Assembly: GCA_030019435.1 (NCBI GenBank)
Contig: JASEEV010000013.1
Span: forward strand, 1 to 42,578
Reading direction: 5' to 3'
DNA length: 42,578 nucleotides
Source of the DNA: Methanocellales archaeon
GTDB lineage: Archaea > Halobacteriota > UBA148
A program made the translations under genes and the position numbers. This document shows positions 17,853 to 27,117 of this stretch, in pieces; the first letter of the stretch is position 1; the number at the start of each line of letters is the position of its first letter. Under the pieces are notes generated by a model. It searched no databases and was not told the DNA's origin. It worked only from the letters and a program-made list of their open reading frames with translations.

Positions 17853-18445
17853 AGACTTCAGCATGTGTCGAGTACGCAATTAGAGCCAAAGTACGGTATA
17901 AAGGCAAGTGGCGTACATTAAAATCGAACAACAATGAGATTGTTGCCGATTTCATTGGTCATTGTAAACAGAAAAGGTATGAGTTATGGGTCACAGAAAC
18001 CATACAAAAACAAGCTGAAGTCGTTTTACATCGTGCTGTCAATGATCGTTTCGATGAAGTATTTGGGCCATCGCGAAGTGCCTTATTAAGGACGGCAGTG
18101 TTCGATAAGAGTTTGAAACGTCTGGGTCGACTTTTCGGATTTGCTCAAGTTAAAGTGGCAAGTTCTCCACAACCGTCAAGGGTTGAAAGTTTTTATCGCT
18201 GGTTAAGTAATACCCCTCAAGGACGAGCTAAACTTGAAGAAATTCGGAAAAGGAAAAAACGATTTAGTTTACTGCCTGATAAGGACGATTTTCAAATACT
18301 AGCAGAAGCTATAGCTCTAAAAAAAGAAGGAGACAGATTCTATTTTGTCACAGGGGACAAAGATTTTACAGAATTCAAGAATGAGATCTCTAAAAAGTTT
18401 GGACTTGATGTCCTAGATTTTTTTGATCTCATTTATCACAAATAG
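17840..18445 (+). CDS. PIN-domain protein without a recognisable start codon
   Basis: Open frame IYLLETSACVEYAIRAKV...DKDDFQILAEAIALKKEGDRFYFVTGDKDFTEF; no ATG/GTG/TTG in frame until GTG 18098. Confidence 0.6.
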   Translation: MYLLETSACVEYAIRAKVRYKGKWRTLKSNNNEIVADFIGHCKQKRYELWVTETIQKQAEVVLHRAVNDRFDEVFGPSRSALLRTAVFDKSLKRLGRLFGFAQVKVASSPQPSRVESFYRWLSNTPQGRAKLEEIRKRKKRFSLLPDKDDFQILAEAIALKKEGDRFYFVTGDKDFTEFKNEISKKFGLDVLDFFDLIYHK

Positions 18446-18533
18446 TGTGAATAGAAAAGCCACACTCTCTGTTTTTGACTCATCTCATTAAAACCACACT
18501 AAATCTTATCTGGTTACGAGTGAAATGGGGGTT

Positions 18534-18594
18534 GGAAGGGAGCAAGTGGCTCTCGCTCATAAAGAAGAGTGTGAGCCGTTCAACTCCCGCTTCC
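18534..18594. ncRNA. Two-tier hairpin element (candidate structured RNA, terminator or DNA cruciform)
   Basis: GGAAG/CTTCC and GGAG/CTCC outer stem; GGCTCTCGCTC/GAGTGTGAGCC inner stem; 8-nt loop. Confidence 0.4.
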
Positions 18595-18831
18595 CTTTAA
18601 TTTCTTTAACATCCTTTTCATTTTTTCTATATTTCTATCAGCTATTTCGTAACGAAATTCCTTACGTACATGTCTTCCACAACGCCACTCAAATTGACCA
18701 GTTTTTAAGTTCCTAACTTTAACACACAATTTTAATTCATTGCATACCGAACAACAGCTATTCCATATATTGGATGATTTTACCACTTCATACGTTTTAG
18801 GTTTCATCGTTCTCTTCTCCAGTTTCCTCAC
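18580..18831 (-). CDS. Small zinc-ribbon-like protein
   Basis: CCSVCNELKLCVKVRNLKTGQFEWRCGRHVRKEF Cys/His pattern. Confidence 0.5.
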   Translation of the reverse strand: MRKLEKRTMKPKTYEVVKSSNIWNSCCSVCNELKLCVKVRNLKTGQFEWRCGRHVRKEFRYEIADRNIEKMKRMLKKLKGSGS

Positions 18832-18930
18832 TTATATATGTTTAGTGCACGTTTAATGCGGCATTTGATCTCTTGGTGTTGTTTATAGTAATTTGGGCAA
18901 AAATCTCGAAAACCCGAAAATCTTTAGGAC

Positions 18931-18999
18931 ATGTATATATATACATATGCAAACACATAGTGAAATGTTGGTACCATGTGGGGTACCATATGGTATTAC
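18931..18999. promoter_or_regulatory. Cluster of palindromes (candidate operators)
   Basis: ATGTATATATATACAT 16-bp perfect palindrome (18931-18946); GGTACCAT repeated, and TACCATATGGTA palindrome downstream. Confidence 0.4.
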
Positions 19000-19112
19000 A
19001 ATTGAATGGGGATGGGAGATGAGCACATGTTCGACTCCAGTGACATTAGAGAGGGGATGTTAGCCAATTATTGTATGATTGTCATCGTTACAACAAAAAG
19101 GAGGTGATTGTG

Positions 19113-19829
19113 ATGATAAATAAAACTAAGTTATTACATTCTGAAATTGAAATATATGGTAGAGTTCAGATGGTAGGGTTTAGGAATACAATAAAAAATT
19201 TTGCTGATGTAAATAACGTAGTTGGTGAGGTCCGAAACGATGAACAAAATAATAAATTGGTTCATGTTATCTGTGAAGGTGATGAAAAAGACATTAAGAA
19301 GTTTTATGGTTGGCTAAAACAAAAAAAGCAACAAACTCAAGAAAATAAAAAACTAAGAGATGAACTACCTAGAAGAATTTTAGAAATCGATAGAACAATA
19401 ACATCTATGAAAAAAAATGAAAAAGATCTTGACAAGTTATTAAAAATTTTAGAACTAGAAAAAGGCAAAATTGAACTCCAAAAACAGCTTAGAGTGACCA
19501 ATGAAATACCTTTACCTGAAGTGAATAATTATAGTATATCTGCTGAAAAGAAAATTGAGAAATTGAGTTTTGAAGATTTTAAAACAGATATCCCCCCAGA
19601 ACAAGAAAGAATGGAAATTGGGGTTCAACAGTTAATCCAATCTAGAATAGAAAATGCAGGGAATTTAAATTTTGATTTAATGAATAAAAATTTTGGTATA
19701 ATGGATGTCAAATATGATAGAATATCCGAATCTTTAAAGGACTTTTCTAAGGATTTTGCAGTTGAATTAGGAAAAGTTCTGGAAGAACATGATGAAAGGT
19801 TAATCAAAAAATTAAAACTAAAACCTTAA
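19113..19829 (+). CDS. Acylphosphatase-like domain fused to coiled-coil protein
   Basis: EIYGRVQMVGFRNTIKNFADVNNVVGEVRNDEQNNKLVHVICEGDEKDIKKFYGWL; strong SD AAGGAGGTGAT. Confidence 0.75.
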   Translation: MINKTKLLHSEIEIYGRVQMVGFRNTIKNFADVNNVVGEVRNDEQNNKLVHVICEGDEKDIKKFYGWLKQKKQQTQENKKLRDELPRRILEIDRTITSMKKNEKDLDKLLKILELEKGKIELQKQLRVTNEIPLPEVNNYSISAEKKIEKLSFEDFKTDIPPEQERMEIGVQQLIQSRIENAGNLNFDLMNKNFGIMDVKYDRISESLKDFSKDFAVELGKVLEEHDERLIKKLKLKP

Positions 19830-20004
19830 ACTAGGAGCCCATCTGACGGATTTGTTGACAGAATGCATTATCCCAAGTATTATATACCAAAAACCGCACT
19901 TTATGCCACAACTTTGGTTAAAATCTAAACCTTAACCTAAATTTTACTTTCCGATACTGGGCATGGCAAAAGTATTTTTATGCCGCGCGCTTAGGGGAAT
20001 AAAG

Positions 20005-21156
20005 ATGTATGCCGATAGAATGGGTGCTTTGCCGTCATATCTCTTTGCGACACTTGATCGATTGAAGTCGGAAAAGATCAAACAAGGCGTAGATGTCATC
20101 GATCTTGGGATTGGAGATCCAGATCAGCCGACGCCAGAGCACATCATCCGGTCGTTGTGCACTGCAGCCAAGGATCCCAGTACGCATCAGTATCCATCCT
20201 ATGAGGGCATGCTCTCCTTTAGAGAAGCGGTAGCTCAGTGGTATGATGAGAGGTTCGGCGTTACGCTAGATCCAGGGGAGGAGGTGCTCACTCTCATAGG
20301 CTCAAAAGAGGGCATTGCACATGTTCCCCTTGCATTCGTGAATCCTGGAGATGTTGCGCTAGTGCCAGATCCAGCCTATCCTGTTTATGGGATCGGAACC
20401 GTATTTGCGGGCGGAATTCCGCATCAAATGCCATTGCTGGCAGAAAATGGGTTCTTGCCTGATCTGGATGTGATTCCCAGAAGCATGGCGGCAAAGATCC
20501 TCTTCATAAATTATCCAAACAATCCTACCGCAGCAGTCGCTGACAAAAAATTCTTCAAAAAGGTGGTCGATTTTGCATCTGATGCAGGGATGATCGTTTG
20601 CCATGATAACGCATATTCTGAGGTGACGTATGATGGGTATAAGGCGCCGTCTTTTCTACAGATAAGAGGTGCGATGGAGGTTGGCATAGAATTTCATTCG
20701 TTGTCGAAGACGTATAACATGACTGGATGGCGGCTTGGCTTTGCGGTAGGTAATGCGGACATTCTTGCTGGATTGGGAAAGGTGAAGACCAACATCGATT
20801 CTGGTGTTTTTAGGGCGGTACAAATGGCTGGTATAGCAGCACTGACAGGACCGCAGGATTGTGTGGAGAAGATGAGAGCAATATATCAAGAGAGACGTGA
20901 TATCTTGCTTGCTGGCTTACAAAAGATGGGCATATCAGCAGAGAAGCCAAAAGCGACGTTCTATGTCTGGGCACCTGTACCGAACGATCTCACCTCTGTG
21001 GAGTTCTCGAAGCTGTTGCTGGACAAGGCAGGGGTGGTGGTGACACCTGGCATTGGTTTTGGTGAACATGGCGAAGGATATATACGTATTGCGCTAACTA
21101 CTTCCATGGGAAAGATCCGAGAAGCGGTCAAGCGAATGAGAAATTTGGAGATATGA
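20005..21156 (+). CDS. dapL: LL-diaminopimelate aminotransferase (class I/II aminotransferase)
   Basis: [43 protein letters not shown]; next to lysA/dapF. Confidence 0.88.
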   Translation: MYADRMGALPSYLFATLDRLKSEKIKQGVDVIDLGIGDPDQPTPEHIIRSLCTAAKDPSTHQYPSYEGMLSFREAVAQWYDERFGVTLDPGEEVLTLIGSKEGIAHVPLAFVNPGDVALVPDPAYPVYGIGTVFAGGIPHQMPLLAENGFLPDLDVIPRSMAAKILFINYPNNPTAAVADKKFFKKVVDFASDAGMIVCHDNAYSEVTYDGYKAPSFLQIRGAMEVGIEFHSLSKTYNMTGWRLGFAVGNADILAGLGKVKTNIDSGVFRAVQMAGIAALTGPQDCVEKMRAIYQERRDILLAGLQKMGISAEKPKATFYVWAPVPNDLTSVEFSKLLLDKAGVVVTPGIGFGEHGEGYIRIALTTSMGKIREAVKRMRNLEI

Positions 21157-22031
21157 ACATGCTCAATCTTGCGCTTCCGAAAGGAAGCTTGGAGGAACAG
21201 ACGCTGTCGCTTTTTAGGGCAGCAGATCTAGAGGTGAAAGCCGCATACAGGGAGTATAATCCCCGCATAGATGACCCTAGAATAGGTAAGGTGAAGATAT
21301 TGAGACCGCAGGAAATTCCGAAATACGTTGAGGAGGGCTATTTTGATCTCGGCATATCTGGGCACGATTGGGTTCTCGAGTCGGGTGCGGATGTGACCGA
21401 GATTGCGGAGTTGCCCTATAGCAGACAGGGCACTGGAATCGTGAGAATCGTGGTCGCTGTGCCCATCGACTCTGAGATCGATGATGCAAAAGATATACGC
21501 CCAAACAGCAGAATATCCACGGAATTTCCAAACCTGACCAAGGAGTATTTTCAGCGCTTAGGCATTCCCGTCAGGATATTTTATTCACATGGTGCGACAG
21601 AGGCAAAAGTGCCTGAGCTGATGGACATCATCGTGGATTTGACGGAGACGGGTGAGACGCTGAGGAGAAATGGGCTGAAGATAGTAGGAACGATTCTGGA
21701 ATCGTCTCCAAGGCTCATAGCGAACGAGAGCTCATGGAACGATCCAGAGAAGAGAAAGGCGATGGAAGAAATCAGAACCTTGCTCTTGGGGGTCATAGCA
21801 GCCAGGGGAAAGGTACTCCTAAGCATGAATGTACCAGAGGACAAGCTAGATTCTGTTGTGGAGATGTTGCCGGCAATGAAAAAGCCGACCATTTCCAGGT
21901 TATACGATTCAACATACTATGCCGTAGAAACGGTGGTGGACAAAAAGGACGTCAATGTTCTCTTGCCAAAGCTGAAAGAGAGTGGAGCTGAGGATATTCT
22001 TGAGTTAAACATCACAAAGATCGTGAAATGA
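21153..22031 (+). CDS. hisG: ATP phosphoribosyltransferase (long form)
   Basis: [49 protein letters not shown]. Confidence 0.95.
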   Translation: MNMLNLALPKGSLEEQTLSLFRAADLEVKAAYREYNPRIDDPRIGKVKILRPQEIPKYVEEGYFDLGISGHDWVLESGADVTEIAELPYSRQGTGIVRIVVAVPIDSEIDDAKDIRPNSRISTEFPNLTKEYFQRLGIPVRIFYSHGATEAKVPELMDIIVDLTETGETLRRNGLKIVGTILESSPRLIANESSWNDPEKRKAMEEIRTLLLGVIAARGKVLLSMNVPEDKLDSVVEMLPAMKKPTISRLYDSTYYAVETVVDKKDVNVLLPKLKESGAEDILELNITKIVK

Positions 22032-23302
22032 TGTCAGCCAATCATCTGGAAATCGAGAACTCTCATCTGATCATAGGTGGTGTCGATACCGTTATTTTGG
22101 CAGAGCGATTTGGCACACCTCTGTACGTGACAAATGAGGCGAGAATCAGAGCTAATTATCAGCGTTTCCAAGATGCTTTTCCGAATGCAGACATATATTA
22201 TGCTGCAAAGGCAAACTACAATTTGACCGTTCTCAGGATACTTGCGGAGGAAGGAGCTGGCGCCGATGTCTTCTCGGGTGGAGAGCTATACTGTGCTCTC
22301 AAGGCAGGCATTCCTTCTGACAAGATATTATTCAACGGAAACTCCAAGACCGATGCAGAACTGGAGCTTGCCATAGAGAACGACATAAGGGTATCAGTTG
22401 ACTCGCTGGATGAGCTAAGAGCTCTCTCAGAGATCGCTCATACGCATGATCATCAGGCAAAGGTCGCCTTCCGCGTGAATCCGGATGTCTCGCCAAGTAC
22501 GCACCCGAAGATCGCAACCGGGCTGAGAGAAAGCAAGTTTGGCATTCCCTCTCAGGATGTCATCGCAGCCTACAAAGAGGCGTTGTCGCTTGAGAATATT
22601 AAACCAGTTGGCATTCATTGTCATATTGGCTCGCAGATTCTTGATGTGGCGCCCTTTGTGGAGGCGACAAAAAAGATGATGGATCTGGTGGAGGAGGTGA
22701 CAAGGCTTGGCATCCAGCTGGAGTTCATCGATCTTGGAGGCGGACTGGGGATTTCGTATGAGAATGAAGCTGCTCCATCGCCAAAGGATCTAGCAAATGC
22801 GATCCTTCCGGTCTTTGCTGAGAGGATAAAAGCCCTGGAAATCCAACCGAAGTTGATCCTAGAGCCCGGGCGCTATATCATGGCAGACACGACGATTCTC
22901 CTAGCCAAGGTGAACACGGTCAAGCATGCATATAGGAACTTCGTGGGTGTGGACGCAGGGCTTAACCTTCTCGTCCGCCCTGTGATGTATGATGCATATC
23001 ACGGGATCGTGGTCGCAAATAAAGCGGGTGAAAAGTCCTCAGTCGTGTACACGATCGTGGGTCCCATCTGCGAAGCAGGCGATGTTCTTGCGAGAGACCG
23101 TTTTCTGCCGAAGATAGAAAAAGGCGATCTGATTGCGATTCTGGATGTGGGAGCGTATGGCTTCTCGATGAGCTCGCAATACAACGGACGACCCAGGTGT
23201 GCTGAGCTACTGGTGTGTGAGGGAAAAGTAGACGTCATACGGAAAAGAGAGTCATATGACGATTTGCTTGCAAGCCAAATTCTTCCATCGAGGTTTAGAT
23301 GA
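22028..23302 (+). CDS. lysA: Diaminopimelate decarboxylase
   Basis: YYAAKANYN PLP-Lys, HCHIGSQI, LDLGGGLGI-type motif, EPGRYIMA. Confidence 0.96.
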   Translation: MMSANHLEIENSHLIIGGVDTVILAERFGTPLYVTNEARIRANYQRFQDAFPNADIYYAAKANYNLTVLRILAEEGAGADVFSGGELYCALKAGIPSDKILFNGNSKTDAELELAIENDIRVSVDSLDELRALSEIAHTHDHQAKVAFRVNPDVSPSTHPKIATGLRESKFGIPSQDVIAAYKEALSLENIKPVGIHCHIGSQILDVAPFVEATKKMMDLVEEVTRLGIQLEFIDLGGGLGISYENEAAPSPKDLANAILPVFAERIKALEIQPKLILEPGRYIMADTTILLAKVNTVKHAYRNFVGVDAGLNLLVRPVMYDAYHGIVVANKAGEKSSVVYTIVGPICEAGDVLARDRFLPKIEKGDLIAILDVGAYGFSMSSQYNGRPRCAELLVCEGKVDVIRKRESYDDLLASQILPSRFR

Positions 23303-24066
23303 TCCTGTTTACCAAGCTACATGGAAATGGCAACGACTTCATCCTGATAGATGAATACGATGGAGAGGTCATTCCAGAGAAAAGTGCTTTTGCGAAACGA
23401 TTCTGTGATCGACGCTTTGGGATAGGGGCAGACGGCGTCCTTTTCATCTCGAGATCCAAGCACGCCAATCTACGAATGCGCATTTTCAATCCGGATGGCT
23501 CCGAAGCAGAGATGTGTGGAAACGGCATCTTTTGTGTAGCAAAATATTCTGTTGAGGCAGGACACATCGTGTTGGGTGTGATCAAAATGGAAACGTTGGC
23601 TGGCGATCTAAGAGCGGAGGTGAGAAGGGAGCTTGGAGAGGTCTGGGCAAAGGTGGATATGCCCGTATCAGAGTTCTCTGAGAAGGAGTTGGCTGGGTTC
23701 AAGGTGTTTGCCCTGAACGTAGGAGTTCCGCATGCCGTCATCTTTGTGGATGATCTGAAGATTCCGGTGGCAGAGATCGCGCCCAAGATCAGGTTCGACC
23801 CAATATTTCCAAAAGGGGCGAACGTGAATTTTGTCCTAGTCAGAGAAGACGGTCTGAGGATAAGGACATATGAGAGAGGGGTAGAGGCGGAAACGCTTAG
23901 CTGTGGTACTGGAGCAGTTGCTTCTGCGTTCATCGCCAACCGACTTGGAAAAGTAGGTGATGAGGTAAGCGTCCAGACAAAAGGGGGTCTGCTGAATGTC
24001 TATATATCTGATCATGTATTTCTGGAGGGCACAGCAGAGATCGTTTACGAGGGAGTGATAAGATGA
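23299..24066 (+). CDS. dapF: Diaminopimelate epimerase
   Basis: KLHGNGNDFILID, NPDGSEAEMCGNG, ERGVEAETLSCGTGA. Confidence 0.97.
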   Translation: MILFTKLHGNGNDFILIDEYDGEVIPEKSAFAKRFCDRRFGIGADGVLFISRSKHANLRMRIFNPDGSEAEMCGNGIFCVAKYSVEAGHIVLGVIKMETLAGDLRAEVRRELGEVWAKVDMPVSEFSEKELAGFKVFALNVGVPHAVIFVDDLKIPVAEIAPKIRFDPIFPKGANVNFVLVREDGLRIRTYERGVEAETLSCGTGAVASAFIANRLGKVGDEVSVQTKGGLLNVYISDHVFLEGTAEIVYEGVIR

Positions 24067-24156
24067 TTACCTCTTCTTATATCTCATCTTTCTCCTTCTC
24101 TTTTTCAATTTATGTTTCCTGATCTTCTTGCGCTTCCTTTTCTTCGGAATGCTCAT
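24067..24156 (-). CDS. 29-aa highly basic protein, eL41- or COX24/mS38-like ribosomal protein candidate
   Basis: MSIPKKRKRKKIRKHKLKKRRRKMRYKKR*; SD-like AAAGGAGATCA upstream; directly after radB. Confidence 0.65.
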   Translation of the reverse strand: MSIPKKRKRKKIRKHKLKKRRRKMRYKKR

Positions 24157-24170
24157 GCTGATCTCCTTTA

Positions 24171-24848
24171 TCAGTCTCTGACGCCATCCTGCGTCAACGC
24201 GAACTCGCACGACATCCCTTCTGGCCTTGATCTGTGCTTTCGCAGTATTGCACGTCGTTTTCCACTCCCTTGTTTTTCCAGCTGAACGATGATCTTGGAG
24301 AGATGTTCGACCATGTTTCCTCCTACGGGCCTAAGCTCACCACTCTCAACGTCCATATATATTTGATTTGTGATTACGACGGCCACATCGTATTTCCTTG
24401 CGAGTTGGAGCAGACACGCGATCTGATTTGCCAGTTCCCTTTTTAAGGCGATGCTTCGCTCCTCCTCCAACTCAAACCTATAAAAAGATACCGCCGAATC
24501 GAGGATTATCATTCCCACGTTGTCCATCACTTTTTCAACGTCCTTGATGGCAGAATATTGCTGCTCAAAGCTCAATGGCTCATAGATGATGACATCCTTG
24601 GCGATCTTTCCCACTCCATCCCCAGCTATCTGGTCAAATCTCTCTGGGGAAAACCCCTCGCTATCGATGTAAACCACTTTTTTTCCCTTTTTCACCGTCT
24701 CGACCGCAAGCTGAAGACAGATATTGGTCTTGCCACTACCGGACTCTCCAAATAATTGGGTCACCGTCCCTACCTCGAAGCCACCACCCAATAGGTCGTC
24801 AATTTTTTTGCATCCGCTTGGGTATCTCTTGATCTTGATGATGCTCAC
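24171..24848 (-). CDS. radB: DNA repair and recombination protein RadB
   Basis: GCKKIDDLLGGGFEVGTVTQLFGESGSGKTNICLQLA Walker A; no N-terminal HhH. Confidence 0.93.
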   Translation of the reverse strand: MSIIKIKRYPSGCKKIDDLLGGGFEVGTVTQLFGESGSGKTNICLQLAVETVKKGKKVVYIDSEGFSPERFDQIAGDGVGKIAKDVIIYEPLSFEQQYSAIKDVEKVMDNVGMIILDSAVSFYRFELEEERSIALKRELANQIACLLQLARKYDVAVVITNQIYMDVESGELRPVGGNMVEHLSKIIVQLEKQGSGKRRAILRKHRSRPEGMSCEFALTQDGVRD

Positions 24849-24909
24849 CCCAATCTACATGACAGTTATATGACAGTTAAGATATACCACTTTCGAGGAT
24901 AAGCCAAAT

Positions 24910-25404
24910 TTAGATCGCATTGATGATCTCAGTGGTCATCCCCTCTAGGCTAGGAGGTATTATGACATAGAAGACATATTCCTCCTCTGCCCAGAAGTAG
25001 TGATGAGCGCCATTAGGAGATGTTTTATATATCTTCTTGCCATCAACCGTGATTTCCTCTAAATTTTCAGCCCATCCTCCTCCGTATGCGATCATCGCAT
25101 CTGCCATTTTTTCATTTTCACTAGCTGCCATCTCTTCGCTTGGATAAAGCGTCACCCACAAGATTATTGGGTGGTAGACGGGACCATACTGGACTATCGC
25201 CATGTCCTCGACGTTTTCCACCTTCCCAACGTGTTTCTGTTTTACGCTCTCGATGGCTTCTACACCCTCTGATATCACTTTTCCTGGAAACCCCAGTATC
25301 TCAGAAGGAGCAGCCTCTGCGGCGTTCTTTGGCAATATCAAATAAGATGTTGCAAGTGTGAGGGCTATGAAAACGAGAATTATGCAAATCTTTTTTCGAT
25401 TCAT
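24910..25404 (-). CDS. Exported or membrane-anchored hypothetical protein
   Basis: N-terminal hydrophobic segment MNRKKICIILVFIALTLATSYLIL. Confidence 0.7.
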   Translation of the reverse strand: MNRKKICIILVFIALTLATSYLILPKNAAEAAPSEILGFPGKVISEGVEAIESVKQKHVGKVENVEDMAIVQYGPVYHPIILWVTLYPSEEMAASENEKMADAMIAYGGGWAENLEEITVDGKKIYKTSPNGAHHYFWAEEEYVFYVIIPPSLEGMTTEIINAI

Positions 25405-26591
25405 AGTTGACTCCAAGCAACCTCTTCTGCCTTTCTGATCACCTCTCTTATGGGAACGCTCAACTCCTTAGCAACTTCCTTACAGTCCTCGAACTCAGCT
25501 GAGACGTTCAAGATCCTTCCCAAAGCGTCGGTCGCGACCTTAACTCTAACTTCTCGTCTTTTTCCGCTGATATTGATCATCACAGGGCTTATCTTTCTCT
25601 CAGCGATCAGTCTCTTCACAGGCATGACTCTTATGCCCAAGGAACCCGTCTCTTGGATGATCTTCCTCGCCAATCTACCGGTATCAGCTGGCTGGGCTAT
25701 CACCTGTATTACGTGCCCAGTTCTACCTTTCTTCATGGTGGCAGGCGTAATGGCAACATCTCTTGCCCCTGAGCTCATCAACTCATCGATCAGATTGCCC
25801 AAGACCTCGCCAGTGACATCATCCACGTTCGTCTCCAACACCTCTATTCGATCGGAAATCAGCATCTCACCTATCTCTCCGATCACCGTTCGCAGTACGT
25901 TCGGAATTTCGAGATCTCTTGCTCCAGCACCATAGCCGATTCTCTCAACGGTGATCTGGGGAAAGAAGACGTTGCACTCATCGACGAAATGAGCCAATAT
26001 GGCTGCTCCAGTCGGAGTTAGCAGTTCCTGTGTAACAGGTCCGCCTTCGTACATCAGGCATGAATTACGCAGTATCTCGAGCGTTGCAGGCGCAGGCACT
26101 GGCAATCTTCCATGAGAAGTGTCGACGAATCCCCCTCCTATGCGTACGGGAGTGCTGTGTATTTCGCACTTATCAAAGCCAAGGTCATGGAAAGCGGCGC
26201 ATGCACCGATCACATCTGCGATCGCATCCGCCGCCCCTACTTCATGAAAGCGCAATCGATCCTTTGGCGTCTCATGCACTTTTGATTCGGCGTCAGCTAT
26301 CCTCTCAAATATCGCGATGCTATCCGCCATCACCACATCCTCCAACCCACTTGCTTTGATCACATCTATGATCCTCGTGTACTCCCTTCCCCTATCGTCA
26401 GCGCTCGTCACATTTACCTTGGTTGCGCCAATGCCGAGCTTGCTCACCCTGGAAATGTCCACCCTGATATCTCCAATGGAGGTCATCGCCTCCTTTACCG
26501 CCTTCTTGTTAGCTCCTAGATCCACTAAGCTTGCAACGATCATGTCGCCTGAGGCACCGGAGAATGGATCAAATACGACCGCTTTCATCAT
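25401..26591 (-). CDS. larC: Nickel pincer cofactor biosynthesis protein LarC
   Basis: FDPFSGASGDMIVASLVDLGA, FHEVGAADAIADVIG, ETNVDDVTGEVLG. Confidence 0.93.
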   Translation of the reverse strand: MMKAVVFDPFSGASGDMIVASLVDLGANKKAVKEAMTSIGDIRVDISRVSKLGIGATKVNVTSADDRGREYTRIIDVIKASGLEDVVMADSIAIFERIADAESKVHETPKDRLRFHEVGAADAIADVIGACAAFHDLGFDKCEIHSTPVRIGGGFVDTSHGRLPVPAPATLEILRNSCLMYEGGPVTQELLTPTGAAILAHFVDECNVFFPQITVERIGYGAGARDLEIPNVLRTVIGEIGEMLISDRIEVLETNVDDVTGEVLGNLIDELMSSGARDVAITPATMKKGRTGHVIQVIAQPADTGRLARKIIQETGSLGIRVMPVKRLIAERKISPVMINISGKRREVRVKVATDALGRILNVSAEFEDCKEVAKELSVPIREVIRKAEEVAWSQL

Positions 26592-26679
26592 CCATAGTGT
26601 TTATGTTCCATTCATTAAATATATCACCCAGAGACGAAGTCTTATATATGATATCGATAGATAAACGGGTGGGATTCTG

Positions 26680-26937
26680 ATGGCGAGGATATTCGCAAAA
26701 AATTTGTCTGACAAAAAAGTCATGGGCATCGATGGATCGGACATTGGCACCCTGTATAACATGGTGGTCGACCTTAGGACAGGAGCTTTGATCGACCTTG
26801 TGATCAAACCAGACATGGCATTGGACACCACGGGTTTCAGAACAGAGGATAAGTTCGTGCTGGTCTCATTCGAGGCAGTCCGTGCGGTCAAGGACTACAT
26901 CGTGGTTGACGTAAAGACGCCTACAACGACATCCTAG
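26680..26937 (+). CDS. PRC-barrel domain protein
   Basis: ARIFAKNLSDKKVMGIDGSDIGTLYNMVVDLRTGALIDLVIKP. Confidence 0.88.
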   Translation: MARIFAKNLSDKKVMGIDGSDIGTLYNMVVDLRTGALIDLVIKPDMALDTTGFRTEDKFVLVSFEAVRAVKDYIVVDVKTPTTTS

Positions 26938-26949
26938 GGGGAGGAGGAA

Positions 26950-27117
26950 GTGAACAAGGAGATTTTGTTGGGATTGGTCTTAGCAGCGTTAGGCATATGC
27001 GGAATATGGTTCTTCAGATGCGAGGTATTATCTTTCATAAAAGGGGTCATCGGCATCGTTGTGCTGATGATTGGCGCAATCATCCTTGCGATAGGGGTCT
27101 CTGAGCTGAGGGAATAA
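26950..27117 (+). CDS. Small membrane protein (55 aa)
   Basis: GTG start, SD gaggagg; [55 protein letters not shown]; two hydrophobic segments; absent from ORF track. Confidence 0.6.
   Translation: MNKEILLGLVLAALGICGIWFFRCEVLSFIKGVIGIVVLMIGAIILAIGVSELRE

Noticed and set aside
18534-18600. tRNA-Met-like sequence (CTCATAA loop, GTTCAACTC)
   Set aside because: Anticodon and T stems do not pair; the symmetric two-tier hairpin explains the bases better
23295-23939. 214-aa antisense ORF opposite dapF
   Set aside because: Low-complexity antisense translation of a well-conserved gene; dapF frame is clearly coding
25450-25935. 161-aa plus-strand ORF in larC
   Set aside because: Antisense shadow of larC without independent support
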